Below, piece after piece: positions 52,666-64,000 of a stretch of DNA of 64,000 nucleotides. Both the position numbers and the translations under genes were made by a program. Each line of letters begins with the position of its first letter. Within the stretch, counting starts at the first letter, position 1. A model generated the notes under the pieces. The model ran no database searches, was not told the origin of the DNA, and saw nothing but the letters and a program-made list of their open reading frames with translations. Source of the DNA: Adiantum capillus-veneris (lineage: Eukaryota > Streptophyta > Polypodiopsida > Polypodiales > Pteridaceae); the NCBI GenBank assembly GCA_014529385.2, contig CM043948.1, forward strand, positions 21,947,951-22,011,950. Reading direction: 5' to 3'.

Positions 52666-54756
52666 GATCCAAAAACATCCTTTATGAGGCCTGTGTATTT
52701 TGCTAGCCGCCTCATGGAAAACACAGAGAAGGCCTACACCCTGATGGAACAGCTAGTGTTAGCTCTCATGTTTGCGGTAACCAAATTTCGGCCATACTTG
52801 CTGCCGAAGAGGTTTGTAATTATCACTGTGGAGGATATGTTTCCCTATGCACTACAACATATGGAAATCTCTGACAAAATAGCAAAGTGGGTGGTGCGAC
52901 TTCAAGAGTTTGATTATACAATACAGGTTGAAAGAACAACTCGAGCATGCTTAGCTGACATTTTAACAAACAAGTGCTATGAAAAAGTTTTCCATTTGAA
53001 GAGAAAGGAACTTCCACCACCTCTAGCTCCACAGGCTTTGGTCAATGCTTATAGCCTCTACTTTGATGGAGCATACAAGAGAACCAAGGATAAGGCAGCT
53101 GCAGGCATCGTGGTCTTATCTCCATTGGGAGAGAGGATCCATGGTGAAGGGATCACTCTAGAAGATGTCCACTCCAACAATGAAGCAGAATATCATGCTC
53201 TAATTCATGGCCTTTGTTGGTGCCTCGATAATTCAATTAAGAGATTAAACGCTTTTGGTGACTCCATGCTTTTGGTAAGGCAAATGCAAGGTACATGGGC
53301 TTGCAAAAATGCCCGTCTCTCTACTAAAATGAGAGAAGCAAAAGCTCTTATGAGGAGATTTAGGGAGGCACAAGTACATCATGTGCCAAGAGACCAGAAC
53401 AAGGATGCAGACCACCTAGCATCATCAAAGTTAAATGAGTCAATAGTGGGAGCAGTGGCCATCAAACTTCCACTTCAGCAAGGCAAGGAGGACTTGGAAG
53501 ATATTATGCACATTCTGGAGCAAGGAGAGGCTCCTAAACACTTGAATGCAGGGGAAAGGCGATGGTTAGCTAGGAAGGCTACCAGGTATCGCATAGTAAA
53601 TGATGACTTGTATTGTCTTGGTAAGGATGGTGTGCTTAGGAGAGTGCCTTTGAAGAGTGAAATTGAAGAGATTTTAAAAGCTTGTCACGATGATATGTGC
53701 GGAGGACACTTTGCACACGACGTCACTAGTAGAAAGGTTCTACAAGCTGGGTTTACTTGGCCAAGTCTTCATCGTGATGTCAAATACTGGTGTCAAACAT
53801 GTGATGAATGTCAGAAAGCAGGACCACGACGGCTCATAGCTGAACCTCAGAACCCAATAAAGGTATATGGGCCCTTTGAGAAGTGGGGAATTGATGCCAT
53901 AGGGCCTCTACCACGCACTCAGTCAGGTAAAGAGTACATCATCATGGGAGTAGACTACATGACTAGATGGGCTGAGGCTATGCCGACCAATAGAATTACT
54001 GCTAAGGATGTGAGTCAGTTCATCTTTGACCACATATGTTGCCAGTTTGGCACCCCTCTTGAAATACTATCTGATAGAGGACCAGGGTTTAGAGCAGACT
54101 TGGTAGGAGAACTCATGAAGAAGCTAAATATTCAGCATCAACACTCTACTCCTTACTACCCTCAGTGCAATGGTTTGGTGGAAAAGGTAAATGGAATCAT
54201 TTGCAAAATTCTCACCAAACAGGTACATGCCAGGCGCCAAGAGTGGGACAAATACCTGAATGGAGCTCTATGGGCCTATAGAACCTCCTTCAAAACCACA
54301 TTAGGGTACACACCCTTTCATTTGGTTTATGGAAAGGAGGCGCTTTTGCCCATTGAAGTGAAGTTAACAAGTCTTCGAATATTGGGTAGCCAGGTAGGCT
54401 CTCAAAAGGAGAAAGTACATCAAAGGATCATGGATCTAGAGAGGCTGCAATTGGATCGTGAAGAAGCCATCAACCACTATTCTCAAGAAGCAGAGAAGCA
54501 CAGAGAAAAGTTCAACAAAAAGCTAGCATCCAAAGACATAAAAAAGGGATCTCTGGTGCTTCGATATGACAATCGCTTCGACACTCGTAAGGATAGAAAG
54601 TTTCTTTTCCGATGGGAAGGCCCGTTCTTGGTCACCAAAGAGTTCAAAAATGGCTCTTACAGACTTCAAGACATTGATGGTAAAGTGCACAAGACCAGGA
54701 CAAATGGATGGCTTCTAAAGCCTTATCACATCAGGATAAGGTCAGCTCAAGATTAA
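52666..54756 (+). CDS. RNase H and integrase of N
   Basis: The open frame starts at 52624, but homology begins after the A6 run. It has the rest of the degenerate RNase H (RPVYFASRLMENTEKAYT), then the second RNase H (YFDGAYKRTKDKAAAG; SNNEAEYHALIHGL; FGDSMLLVRQ; DADHLA). Integrase follows with its finger (CGGHFAHD, WCQTCDEC) and catalytic residues (WGIDAIGPLP, SDRGPGFRADL, PYYPQCNGLVEKVNG). The C-terminal domain reads FRWEGPFLVTKEFKNG. No chromodomain. The 710-codon frame has no stop, so this half is intact. Confidence 0.92.
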   Translation, partial: DPKTSFMRPVYFASRLMENTEKAYTLMEQLVLALMFAVTKFRPYLLPKRFVIITVEDMFPYALQHMEISDKIAKWVVRLQEFDYTIQVERTTRACLADILTNKCYEKVFHLKRKELPPPLAPQALVNAYSLYFDGAYKRTKDKAAAGIVVLSPLGERIHGEGITLEDVHSNNEAEYHALIHGLCWCLDNSIKRLNAFGDSMLLVRQMQGTWACKNARLSTKMREAKALMRRFREAQVHHVPRDQNKDADHLASSKLNESIVGAVAIKLPLQQGKEDLEDIMHILEQGEAPKHLNAGERRWLARKATRYRIVNDDLYCLGKDGVLRRVPLKSEIEEILKACHDDMCGGHFAHDVTSRKVLQAGFTWPSLHRDVKYWCQTCDECQKAGPRRLIAEPQNPIKVYGPFEKWGIDAIGPLPRTQSGKEYIIMGVDYMTRWAEAMPTNRITAKDVSQFIFDHICCQFGTPLEILSDRGPGFRADLVGELMKKLNIQHQHSTPYYPQCNGLVEKVNGIICKILTKQVHARRQEWDKYLNGALWAYRTSFKTTLGYTPFHLVYGKEALLPIEVKLTSLRILGSQVGSQKEKVHQRIMDLERLQLDREEAINHYSQEAEKHREKFNKKLASKDIKKGSLVLRYDNRFDTRKDRKFLFRWEGPFLVTKEFKNGSYRLQDIDGKVHKTRTNGWLLKPYHIRIRSAQD

Positions 54757-54794
54757 AGAAAGTAGGCTAGAGGCATAAATACCCCTAGCCAGGT

Positions 54795-54806
54795 TTGGGG
54801 GAGCTA
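54795..54806 (+). promoter_or_regulatory. Polypurine tract of N
   Basis: TGGGGGAGCTA directly before the 3' LTR start TGATCC. Confidence 0.8.
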
Positions 54807-56099
54807 TGATCCGAGCCTATCACAAATTTTTTTTAATCATATTTTGTTGGTTTTCCTTGCTTCTAGAGGATTACAATAAAAGGAAGAGTGAGAACAACCT
54901 CTTGGAAAAATTTTTAAAAAAATGATTTGATAGGAATTTTTTCTTGACTAGTTCACCGGAAGTGAAAGGTAGAGGGAGAACCTAGTGGTAAAGGGAAGGG
55001 AAAATATGTAAATGTGAAAAGAAAAGATATGATGTGGTTGTGGAGCCATGCACCCATGATTCAAGGGTCATGAGTGGCTCATATCATCATGGCTTTGGAG
55101 CCATATGATGATTCAAACAAATGGGACCCAAGTGGAAGAATTGGTAAAGGAAGGAACCAAACACATGATTTTGCTGAATTTTTAAAAAATACTTCCACTC
55201 CGATCCAAGAAAAGTTGTCTTCATCAAAGCTGTAGCTGATGAGCTGGAGATTCTAGCCATTTTTTTTTATAATTTTTGCATCTACGGTCTAGGAGATATG
55301 GCCAAAATGGCGGACGCCAATTTTTTCAACTGTGGTGGAGACCACCTCCTCTACCTTTACACACACACACCCTTCCTTTTCCACATTGAGACCTTCTCTA
55401 AAAATCAGCCATTAGTCTTCTCACCCTCCTCTCCTTCCTCCTCTCTCTCAAGCTCAAAAACCCATCAAAATTCCTCTTCTAATCACCTCTCAAGTCATGC
55501 TTAATCTTGTTGTAATTCATAAGTTCTCATTCAACCCCTTTCTATTATTACTAGATATGTATTGATTTTATGTAGATTCTTTACATTTTAAAATAAGGAA
55601 GCTCTTGGACTCAAGCTATGGAGGAAGGAGTGAAGACAACACAAGTGATGATGGAGCTAATTGGTTAACAAATCACTTGGAAGGAGCTTCTTCATTGGTT
55701 GAATGTCCCTAATCAAGCTTCATTTGTACAAATTACACTTGGATCTTAACCTCACTCCTAATCACTCTCTTTCCTATATAAAGAGGCCTTCCCCTTTGTA
55801 ATTTCAAGCCTCCCTCAGCCCCATTGAGTCTTTGTATCACTCACCATGAGCCCATAAGCTCATCCATTCACTCTATTCTTGCACATTCTAGAGTGCAAAT
55901 TGTTTCATGCTAGTAACCTCTCCTCCTCTTACTTATGTTAATTCAGAGAAATCTTTTATATGTGTGTGAGAGTGCTTGATGTGATCTTGGATAATCCTTG
56001 AGTGGTTGTTTGGTAATCTACATGACTATTTGTGTTGGGAGTGTTTGAAGTCATCCATTCCTTGTACACACACTAAGGTTAATGCTTCATTCATAGTGA

Positions 56100-56163
<64 letters not shown>

Positions 56164-56278
56164 TGTAGCGGTCCTAACCCACGCTTCCAAGACTAGGTGG
56201 TGCCCTTATCTCATTTCCCTTGTGGCGCAATGGAGTTTGTTTTGGTGTAGAGGCCGCCATTCCAAATTTCCTTCGTCA
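54807..56278 (+). repeat. 3' LTR of N
   Basis: TATA box at 55775-55782, (CT)n at about 56103-56160. Directly followed by the target duplication GTAT and the rest of the H integrase. Confidence 0.95.
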
Positions 56279-56753
56279 GTATGACCTGCAAGATCATCAC
56301 TAAACATGTAAACAATCACAAAAGTGATTGGGATAAGCACCTTATGGCTGCACTTTGGGCTTATCGCACTTCTTTTTGCACATCCCTTGGATTCACACCA
56401 TATCACTTGGTGTATGGTAAGGAGGCCATTTTACCCATCGAGGTTCAATTGGCTAGTCTCAGAATGCTAGCTAGGCACATGGAACGCCCTAATGCTCATC
56501 TCCACAACCACATTGTGGATCTAGAGAGGCTCCAACTAGATAGAGAAGAGGCTATCAACTGCTACGCAACTCAAGCAGAGCAACAACGCCTCACCTTCAA
56601 CAAAGGGCTCAAGGAGAAAGGCCTCAAGAAAGGCATGTTGGTCCTAAGGTATGATAACAGGTTTGACACTAGGAAGGATAAGAAGTTTTCACCCAAATGG
56701 GAGGGGCCATTTGTCATTAGAAAGCGCTACAACAATGGAAGTTTTGAGGTTTG
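56279..56753 (+). pseudogene. Integrase of H, C-terminal part
   Basis: It continues the core (CKIITKHVNNHKSDWDKHL, YRTSFCTSLGFTPYHLVYGK) and the C-terminal domain (KKFSPKWEGPFVIRKRYNNG), ending in TGA at 56751. The reading frame is continuous with 47089 once element N is taken out. No chromodomain follows. Confidence 0.88.
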
Positions 56754-56989
56754 ATCAAGCACCTCTGATGGATATACATGAGGAGGGAGACTCCTCCACT
56801 TCAAATGAAGAGGGATCAAGAATGGAGCTAGAGGCATAAATATCTCTAGCTTAAAGGGGAGGCCTAATGAGGGCCGACATTTGAAATCAACCATTCACCC
56901 ACTCGTAGAAAGTGGGTGGTCAAGGGCCATACTATGTGCTAATATGGGACATATGGCTCATACAGCCCATTTTAGCTCTCCTATCATGG

Positions 56990-57900
56990 ATTAGGATATG
57001 ATCATCTGGTATTGTTGGCTCTTTGGCCATGTACATGGGTCTTTATATGGTTGTCTATATTTTCATATATATGATTAGATTTATTTCCTTATGTGTGGAC
57101 CTTTATATGGTCATCTATATTAGTATCCTTTATGTATGTGGACCTTTAGCTTTATGGTCATATATGTAGACCTTTATATGTTCATCTACATTGGTATCCT
57201 TTTATAATGGAATTTGGACATGCTTTTCTATATAGTTTTTATATGGGTGTTTATATGGTCCTTCTACAAGTGCATCAACAATGTTGTCTATATGGTCATC
57301 TATACAATTGTCTGCATGGACATACACATGGTTAACTTTGTAAAGATTGGTTGTCTACATGGATCATCAATATGATCGGCTAATGTCATCAACAGGGTCA
57401 TATCCATTGCTACCTTTCTTTGATGGATTAGGATATGATAGTCTTTATATTGGCTCTATGGAAATCTACATTGGCCTCTATATGGTTGTCTCTATGACTA
57501 TCTACATGGGAATTTATATAGTCCTCTGTATTGGCATCCATATGGTCATCTAAATATAATGCTATCCTTTTGCCATAGACCACATGTATATGATAGTCTA
57601 TATGGTTAGATTTATGCTAGTCGGGATGCTAGTCTATATGGTCATTTTTACAATCTTCTATATAGGCATACATATGGTCATCTATATGATCATCTATATG
57701 GTTGATGGTATGATCCTCTATATGGTTGCTTATATAGTTGCTCCAAGCCCTTTTAAATTTTTGTTTGTATAATTAACTAAATTTAATCTATATGGTCTTT
57801 TAGATTATCTTCTATATCATCATCTTTATTGTCGCATATATGGTCAATCACATTGGTGTATATTTAGATAACTACCTCATTGTCTATGTGGACAACTAGA
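56990..57900. repeat. AT-rich degenerate repeat, Y copy 2
   Basis: Counterpart of 22130-22980. Cores TATATGGTCATCTATATGG. Frames through it are not genes. Confidence 0.75.
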
Positions 57901-57932
57901 TTTTCATCAACTAACATTTAAAAAGAAAAATA

Positions 57933-57933
<1 letters not shown>

Positions 57934-57983
<50 letters not shown>
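57934..57983. repeat. (CT)n microsatellite, Y copy 2
   Basis: Shorter than the matching GA run in copy 1. Confidence 0.95.
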
Positions 57984-57989
<6 letters not shown>

Positions 57990-58327
57990 GCTCTCTATTT
58001 CTGTTTCCAAGGGGATCCAAGGGGGGTGACACCCTCGAAGGTTGAAAATAGATGCATTTTTGGATATGAATTTGTATATAATTTTACAAAAAATGATATG
58101 ATATATATCATGTGGTGAATATGCGACCATAAAATATGATGTTTTGGGACTCTTATATACACTGTATGGGGAGAGAGAGAGAAGAGAGGGAAAAAGAGTC
58201 TCAAGGAGTGAAAAGATTTGATCCAGACATTCTCTGAGTTAGATGCTTAGTAAGATTCTCGTCAAAAAATTCCATGCACAGATGTGGATCCATGTAAAAT
58301 CATATATGCAAGTCTCACCGAATTCTG

Positions 58328-58673
58328 CCACGTAACTTGTTGAGTTGCATGGCATGCAAACGGTCGGAGACATGTCCACATAACTTATTGAGTTACGCGG
58401 CGACGACCACATAACTCAATGAGTTACATGGATATCTATTGTATACCACATCGTTGTTAAGATTTCTTCCAAGATGGCATCCACGTAACTCATCAAGTTG
58501 AGTTATGTGGCCTGCCTATGTGACAATCTAGTAGGCTTTGCCACATAACTTGCTAAGTTACATGCCTGCCTATGTTGGGATTTCCACGTTACGTGGAAAT
58601 GATGTGTGCACATGTACATGGAAATAACAAGTCGCCTTTGTGGCATGACCACCTCACTCGGTGAGTTACATGG
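58328..58673. repeat. Palindromic array with ACGT ends, Y copy 2
   Basis: Copies begin at 58328, 58376, 58407, 58481, 58541 and 58649; a contracted form CCACGTTACGTGG lies at 58584-58596. Arms CCACGTAACTC / GAGTTACGTGG with single changes. In several copies the two arms carry different changes from those in copy 1. Confidence 0.85.
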
Positions 58674-58889
58674 AGCCTCTTACAGAGTATTCCAAAGCAT
58701 CACAAGTTCCTGCTTCAGGCACGAGGATGACTCGCCGAGTTAGCCACATTGTGGAGGTCACGCTTGGGTGCAGACTATAGGAAGTGGGTATGCTATATCT
58801 TGCATACACCCATGTGGAGAGATGTTGGTAGGAAAGACAGTTGTGGGAGCATTTTCAATACGCCCTATTAGCTCTAGTGGTAGGCAAGT

Positions 58890-59222
58890 ATGAGTACCCG
58901 TGCTAGAGGATGCATGTATATCCTAAAGAAAACTATGTATGGTGTACAATGCTCCAGTATGCATCATGCTAGTGTACTAGCAATCCCTATTGAAAATGTT
59001 CCCACAACAACTGCTAGGTCAAGCCTCGACATGAGTAGGTCATACATGAGATGCCCGAAAGCTGACAAAATCTATGCAAACCTGGTTGTACTCACCTCCC
59101 CTATGCTATTTGCATGCACTACATCATCAAGACTATACATCAGGTATGACTCTGTCAATGCCGATGAGGTCCGACGTTTGAAATCAACCCACCTCTCTCT
59201 ATGGAAACCCACCCTTCTATAA
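58890..59222 (+). other. Second small ORF in Y copy 2, matched in copy 1
   Basis: A 110-codon frame whose last 90 residues align with 19326-19637 reversed. No known domain. Confidence 0.25.
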
Positions 59223-60251
59223 AAAAATAAAAAAAATCTCAAGCACAGGGCGTGTGAACGACCACTTGAGAATCTAAACAAAATCTCCAATCAAATCTTT
59301 CACCGAAGCAAAAAATCTTGCATGGTAAGGAGCCTTTGTCCTCAAGTACAGGCGGAGGCACTGGTAATCATTTTTCTCCCTCTTTTATTTTCTCCTCAAA
59401 GGGCTCCACTTTCAAAATAATTGATAACTATATTAGTAAATAAGAGGGCACTCAATGGTTTGTACAACCATGGCCACCACCTTCTTACAAAAGCAAATAA
59501 AGGGGGCCTCCTTCTCATTATCACCTCTTTCCACCTTGTCCTCTTCCATCCATGGAGCCCTCCCTCTCCTTGTCTTCTCTCTCCCTCTCACTCTCTCTCT
59601 TGGCTGAAATTTTCACTTTTTTGTCTTTTTTCTCTCTCCCTCCCTCTCTCTCTCTCTTTGACCAACAAAAAAACTTTATCTCCCTCCACACACACACACA
59701 CAAAGAGCTGAAAAAGATCAATTTTTAGCACACATAGAGTACATGCACACACTCACACTCTTCTCTCTCACTCTCATGCCTTTCCCAAGCTCTCCATAGC
59801 TGAAAATTGTTGTTTTTGAGCCACACACTCACATACACAACTTACCATCAACACACACCCCACTCTCATAATCACCACCAAACACTCTCACAAATCAGCC
59901 CATAAGCCCAAAATAGTCAAGTTACATCCACCATCAATTTGCACACATGCACATGCTCTCGTATATACGCGCTTCGTGCCAACGGCTTCAATGAAGTGAC
60001 AACCATTGTGACAACCGCAAAGGAATTCGAATACGACCACTACAAACGACATGACGCAAGGGAGGCTTGTCCGAGCGAAGCATCAAGTTACGGAAGCACC
60101 AATTAGGTGGACCATGCCTACGTTCATCAATTACAAATGACAAAACGAACCTTGTAATCATCTTTTACTCCACCTACGCCCTCATAAACACTCTTTTGTG
60201 TGTTAACACAAAATCATTGTATATTTTTACTCTAGATTTAAAATCTAGGGC

Positions 60252-60560
60252 ATGAGTGAAAGAAATGCCATAATAAATGAAGTCTTGGCCAAAGATAGAG
60301 CCACTACCGCTGTAAGTTGCGGATTTATCTTCTTCGACTACAAACCACCTTCGAAAACCTCTTGTAAAAAAACCCTCTCTCCTCTCTCGAATAAGCTAGC
60401 TACGACTAGCATACCTCGTAAAAACCCCATTCCTCTACTCTCCTTTCCTCTCCATCTCTCTCTTCCCCTACTATTTTCTCTCTGTGAACCTCTATCACAA
60501 GCATCAATGCATCACACATGGATGACCCATGGTCACATGGTGTGGGTCACCTCCCAATAA
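60252..60560 (+). other. Small ORF in Y copy 2, matched in copy 1
   Basis: The 102-codon counterpart of 17976-18287. It begins MSERNAIINEVLAKDRATT. It lies just upstream of the TATA-like box at 60589, which argues against it being part of the main transcript. Confidence 0.25.
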
Positions 60561-61171
60561 AATATAAGAAAATCCCACCCTCTTTTCCTATATAAGGAAG
60601 GGTCTCTATCACCAAAACAATAACGTTCTCACCACAACACAAGCTCTACGTTATTAGAAGTTATGATCATTTTGAGGCGTAGGCACCATGCCTCCACACT
60701 TCTAATATAGTTAGAAGTATTAGTCCATGTAAAAGAGCATTGGGAGACACCATCACACCATAATGGTAAGGAGGTTATGCACACACAAGCTACTCATCAA
60801 CACATATTCCACCTTCATCATCATCAACCGCTACACCGTGGTGCAATTTGAAGTGGAGGATTTGGCATTCAACAAAAGTGAAGGTTACCCTCACACCACT
60901 CCTTGACATCATCTCTACCCATCGACGAGGCACCCATGGTCTCCCCCTTCCTCTCTTGTCCCTCTCTATCCATTATCTCTCCCCACAAATAATCTACTCT
61001 TTTTGTTATGTCATTCTTTCTATTGTGCTGGATTTGTGAGTATGTCACATAATTCTTTATTTCTTTTGTGTTGTATGTAAAGGTGTGCGGGTTTGCCACC
61101 TCCTGTGTAAATAGTAGTCCACACACCTACATTCACAACTCTCACTATCTATCTCCACTTCTTTCTCTACC

Positions 61172-61361
61172 ATCCCATACCACAATTCATAACATGTTCA
61201 ACTGCGTGACATGGTGTATGGTGTGCTGTATAGTAGTGTCATTGAATGGTGTGTTGTATAGTAGTATCCCATACCACAATTCATAACATGTTCAGCTGTG
61301 TGACATGGTGTATGGTGTGTTGTATAGTAGTGTCATTGAATCCTAGCCGCATTTCAATCTA
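61172..61361. repeat. 94-bp tandem duplication near the end of Y copy 2
   Basis: CCCATACCACAATTCATAAC begins at 61174 and again at 61268; the units differ at a few positions. Confidence 0.85.
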
Positions 61362-61430
61362 GGTGGTGCCCCTATTTTATGCCTTTCATGGTGAGTCCAT
61401 CATGTGTTGGCCCTTGTGTTGAGGCCACCA

Positions 61431-63249
61431 GGTCTATCTTGCAAATCCGCCTCTCACTGACATTGGGATGGCTACATCCCTCTCACCCATAGGCAAAATT
61501 GTGCGTCTTGGCACCAACTAATTAACCTCTAACATGAGCATATCAAATAGGTGCATGTCTGTCATCTTTGCATGTGTCTCTAGGGTGAAGACTTGCTCTA
61601 TCTCTTCCTGTATAGACTCTGACAACACCTATTGTGTCTCACTAGAGCATTGCCGCTCTACCTCTATCTCTACAAAGTCTACTAGCACATCTTGTAAGTA
61701 AATGATGTGTCTTGTGAGCATGTTGGAGCTCACCCACAAAGGAGACATGTCTCGTCTCTCACTCAAAGCATGTCGGTAACAAAATTGAGACTATGTTGTC
61801 TCATACCTTAGACACATGCATAGGGTATACCAAGTCACTATGGGTTCTTTGGAAATCACTAATGAATCGTAATGCATCTAGAATAATTGCTCTCTAAACA
61901 GTGTTTGACAACCAAAATGTGCTAATTGTCTCACTAAGATCAAGCTCTATCTTAGCTGAGGAACATAGCACACATATCGTCCCGTATATGATGCACCACT
62001 GGATAATGACAAGAAAACATCTCAACACCCTCTATGTCAAATGTCAAGTTGTAACATTTAATGGCCTAGTAACTTGTGTGTAGCGGAAAATAGCATGAAC
62101 ATAGTGAGCATTTCATTAGAATAGATTCCTCATGAGAGTAACAAGAGTGCTTGGGTGGAGAGAGCAACAAAAAGCATAACACCTAGTTAGATAGCATGAA
62201 CAATACTTCAAAAGAGAGAGAAATTAAGCTATTGACAACACTTGAGGATGGAGTCGGTCCCCCCTCCAAAAGGCTTTGTATTATAGGTTTTTCCCATCAA
62301 GAGAGACATTTTACAATACAATTCTTTGTGTTCCTTCAATACTAGCTAGTGCAATGAATATGGAAGCTTCAAGCACTTAGAAAAACACTTATAGAACACA
62401 ACATCAATTCCCTCATGATCTCAGACCCAAGACCTCACACACCTTCAAAGATGGTGAGAGCTAGTGGGGTATGAGAGTAGATTGAGAGGAAGAAGAAGTA
62501 GTCTTACGAGAAAGATGTACATCTCCTCACATAATCACTCATAAAAGCATAGCATAGCTTAGTAATTATCATGGTAGAGGAGATGAGCATGTATTGAAGC
62601 TTGGATCTTGGTTGGATTTGCATCACAAAGCCAAGAGTTATTGGTGTAGGCCTCCCTTCTCACAAGCTTGGAGTAGGTGATAAGCTTTCCATTAAGCTTG
62701 AGAAGGAGAGAGAGAGAGAGAGAGTCTTCTTGCTTCACACATGAGTTAGAGTGAGTGTGTATGCAATAATGCCTTTGAAAATTCAGCCCCATCTCTCTCT
62801 TGGTCGACCCCTCTTGCTATTTTCTCATGCTACCACCCCATTGGACTTCTCCAAGCTTAGCCAATAGGTTTTAAGGAGCGTAAATGATAGCCTTCCAACA
62901 TGTGTCCCCCTTTCCCTTTTTGTGAGATTTTTAGGTAATTAATTCATGCAACTAAACTCTCATTGGACCCTTTTGTCTCCTGACCAATAGGAATCAGGCA
63001 ACAAGGCATTGGGCTGTTGAATGCTCATTAGACCCCTTTGGAGACTATCCAATAGTCTTCTAGAGAGCTTCATTCTTATTGGCTCTTTTATTAAGTGTTT
63101 TTAAATTATTTAAACTAGATTTACTCTAGCCTAATTCTCATTGGTCCACCTCCATGGCCATCCAATAGGATTTGAGTACACCTTCTGGGCATCTGGGCTA
63201 GGGAACTGACATGTGTCCCTCATTCCCTTTCTGTAAAGGAGGCTTGTGA

Positions 63250-63293
<44 letters not shown>

Positions 63294-63660
63294 CTCTCTC
63301 ATCCCCTACTTGCAAGGCTTGCCCCCTCCTTTCTAGGATTTGTGAAGACTTTTTGGTACACACACAAAGCATCCAATATTCCTAAGCTTTTGACCTTTGG
63401 ACACAACCTTTGAATTTTGCAACCTTAGCATTTTGGAAGTCTTAATGGGCTGAAACCTAGGGTCTTTAAAGCCCATTGTTACACATTGCTCTTTTGTAGA
63501 TGACCCCCCCTTTGGATCTATATTTTCCCTCCTTTGGATGCTTACTGTGGCCGGTCTGCCAGCTTAGCCAATATTCTAGCTTTTTCTCCCCTGGAACTTC
63601 CCCATATTAAATGATCAGTTTAACATGAGAAAATCATTTAGGAGAACTAGATATTAGTTA
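61431..63660. other. Stretch without recognisable genes
   Basis: No coding region, RNA gene or clear element end found. It holds a short (GA)n run near 62706-62724 and a (GT)n run at 63251-63291. Confidence 0.5.
63251..63291. repeat. (GT)n microsatellite
   Basis: About 20 GT units. Confidence 0.9.
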
Positions 63661-64000
63661 TTATGACATTACCTCTCTCTTGAAATCATAGTCGTCCTCG
63701 ACTGTGGCTTTTAGTAGATCAAGAATTGTTAGGTTAGCTATTTCACTTTGGCCATCCCTTTGCGGGTGATAGGCCGAAGAGAAATTTAGCCTTGTCCCTA
63801 GATTCTCAAAGAGACCCTTCCAAAAATTACTGGTCATTCTAGGATCTCTATCTGAGACTATGGACATTGGCAAGCCATGGTACTTGAAGATTTGTGAAAT
63901 GAAGGGGGTTGCCATTTGATGGGCTTTGATAGTCTTTTTGACAGGTATAAAATGAGCTTGTTTACTGTACATGTCTACTATCGTCCATATTCCCATATTC
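63661..64000 (-). pseudogene. Ty3 integrase core fragment at the window edge
   Basis: The minus strand reads VDMYSKQAHFIPVKK, VSDRDPRMTSNFWKGLF and YHPQRDGQSEIANLTILDLL, the core of a chromovirus-type integrase. The second and third acidic positions are visible. It ends in a stop at 63661 soon after the core, earlier than usual. The start lies outside the window. It differs from the integrase at 26965-27741, so a separate insertion. Confidence 0.85.

Larger units (their letters stand above)
47090..56278 (+). mobile_element. Ty3 element N, complete structure, nested in H integrase
   Basis: The 9189-bp element has LTRs at 47090-48565 and 54807-56278 (1476 and 1472 bp; ends TGATCCGAG and CTTCGTCA). 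GTAT lies on both sides (4-bp target duplication). A primer-binding site, pre-gag ORFs, gag, protease, RT, dual RNase H, integrase and a polypurine tract are in order. A few in-frame stops and one single-base frameshift break the polyprotein, so it is probably inactive, but it is the best-preserved Ty3 element here. Confidence 0.95.
41659..56868 (+). mobile_element. Ty3 element H (host of three insertions)
   Basis: Protease, RT, RNase H and integrase are spread over 41659-44322, 46485-47089 and 56279-56753. The element is split by the PPR-bearing insertion and by element N. The 5' part (LTR, gag) is missing in this window, because the X LTR abuts the protease at 41658. The 3' end has a polypurine tract (AAAGGGGAGG, 56857-56866), after which repeat Y copy 2 begins. 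Protein motifs place it near N (Tat-like, dual RNase H, no chromodomain). Several stops show it is dead. Confidence 0.85.
56869..61430 (+). repeat. Repeat Y copy 2, probable 4.5-kb 3' LTR of element H
   Basis: It begins TGAGGGCCGAC right after the polypurine tract of H. Its end region (TCCTAGCC...CTAGGTGGTGCCCCTATT at about 61345-61375) has the same layout as the last 100 bases of the N LTR (GTCCTAGCC...CTAGGTGGTGCCCTTAT). That supports the LTR reading. The exact 3' end is uncertain; CCACCA at 61430 is one candidate. It contains a TATA-like box (TATATAAGG, 60589-60597), microsatellites, the AT-rich repeat, the palindromic array and two small ORFs. Copy 1 is 12184-12366 plus 17611-23086. Confidence 0.65.

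Noticed and set aside
61461-61480. Primer-binding site after repeat Y (TTGGGATGGCTACATCCC)
   Set aside because: Y copy 2 follows a polypurine tract and so should be a 3' LTR; no gag follows, and the LTR end is not fixed.

Overview
The window is a block of nested plant retrotransposons. I see no intact host gene, rRNA, tRNA or CRISPR array. Ty1/copia and Ty3 elements with plant-type primer-binding sites, a chromodomain-type integrase fragment, very long simple repeats and decayed pentatricopeptide-repeat (PPR) motifs (MYAKCG, MIAG..QHG) point to a large land-plant nuclear genome. A fern or other non-seed plant fits, but the sequence alone does not prove it.

Layout. 1-8766 (minus): truncated Ty3 element A (reverse transcriptase, protease, gag, leader, primer-binding site, LTR). 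8767-12131 (minus): copy 1 of a unit here called X. It uses the same LTR family but carries long coiled-coil ORFs I do not recognise in place of gag/pol. 12184-23086 (minus): copy 1 of a very long repeat Y, interrupted by a young, complete copia element (12367-17610) and older copia and Ty3 debris. 23087-26932: mostly unrecognised, with a tandem repeat and a probable LTR. 26965-27741 (minus): chromovirus integrase remnant. 27742-32973 plus 41044-41658 (plus): copy 2 of X. Its 3' LTR is split by Ty3 element G3 (32974-41039, minus). 41659-61430 (plus): Ty3 element H, whose probable 3' LTR is repeat Y copy 2. H is split by an insertion carrying PPR debris (about 44323-46484) and by complete-structure Ty3 element N (47090-56278). 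61431-63660: nothing coding recognised. 63661-64000 (minus): another integrase fragment.

How it fits together. Target duplications and empty sites give a relative order: H came first. X and the PPR-bearing piece then entered H. G3 entered the X LTR, N entered the H integrase, and the copia element entered Y copy 1 most recently (one difference seen between its LTRs). The best candidates for something undescribed are: (1) unit X, with UAG stops at the same two places in both copies; (2) a 24-bp perfect palindrome repeated through the leader of A and upstream of X, kept while the DNA between copies has diverged; (3) a second palindromic array inside repeat Y; (4) a roughly 55-residue module upstream of gag shared by N (two copies) and G3.
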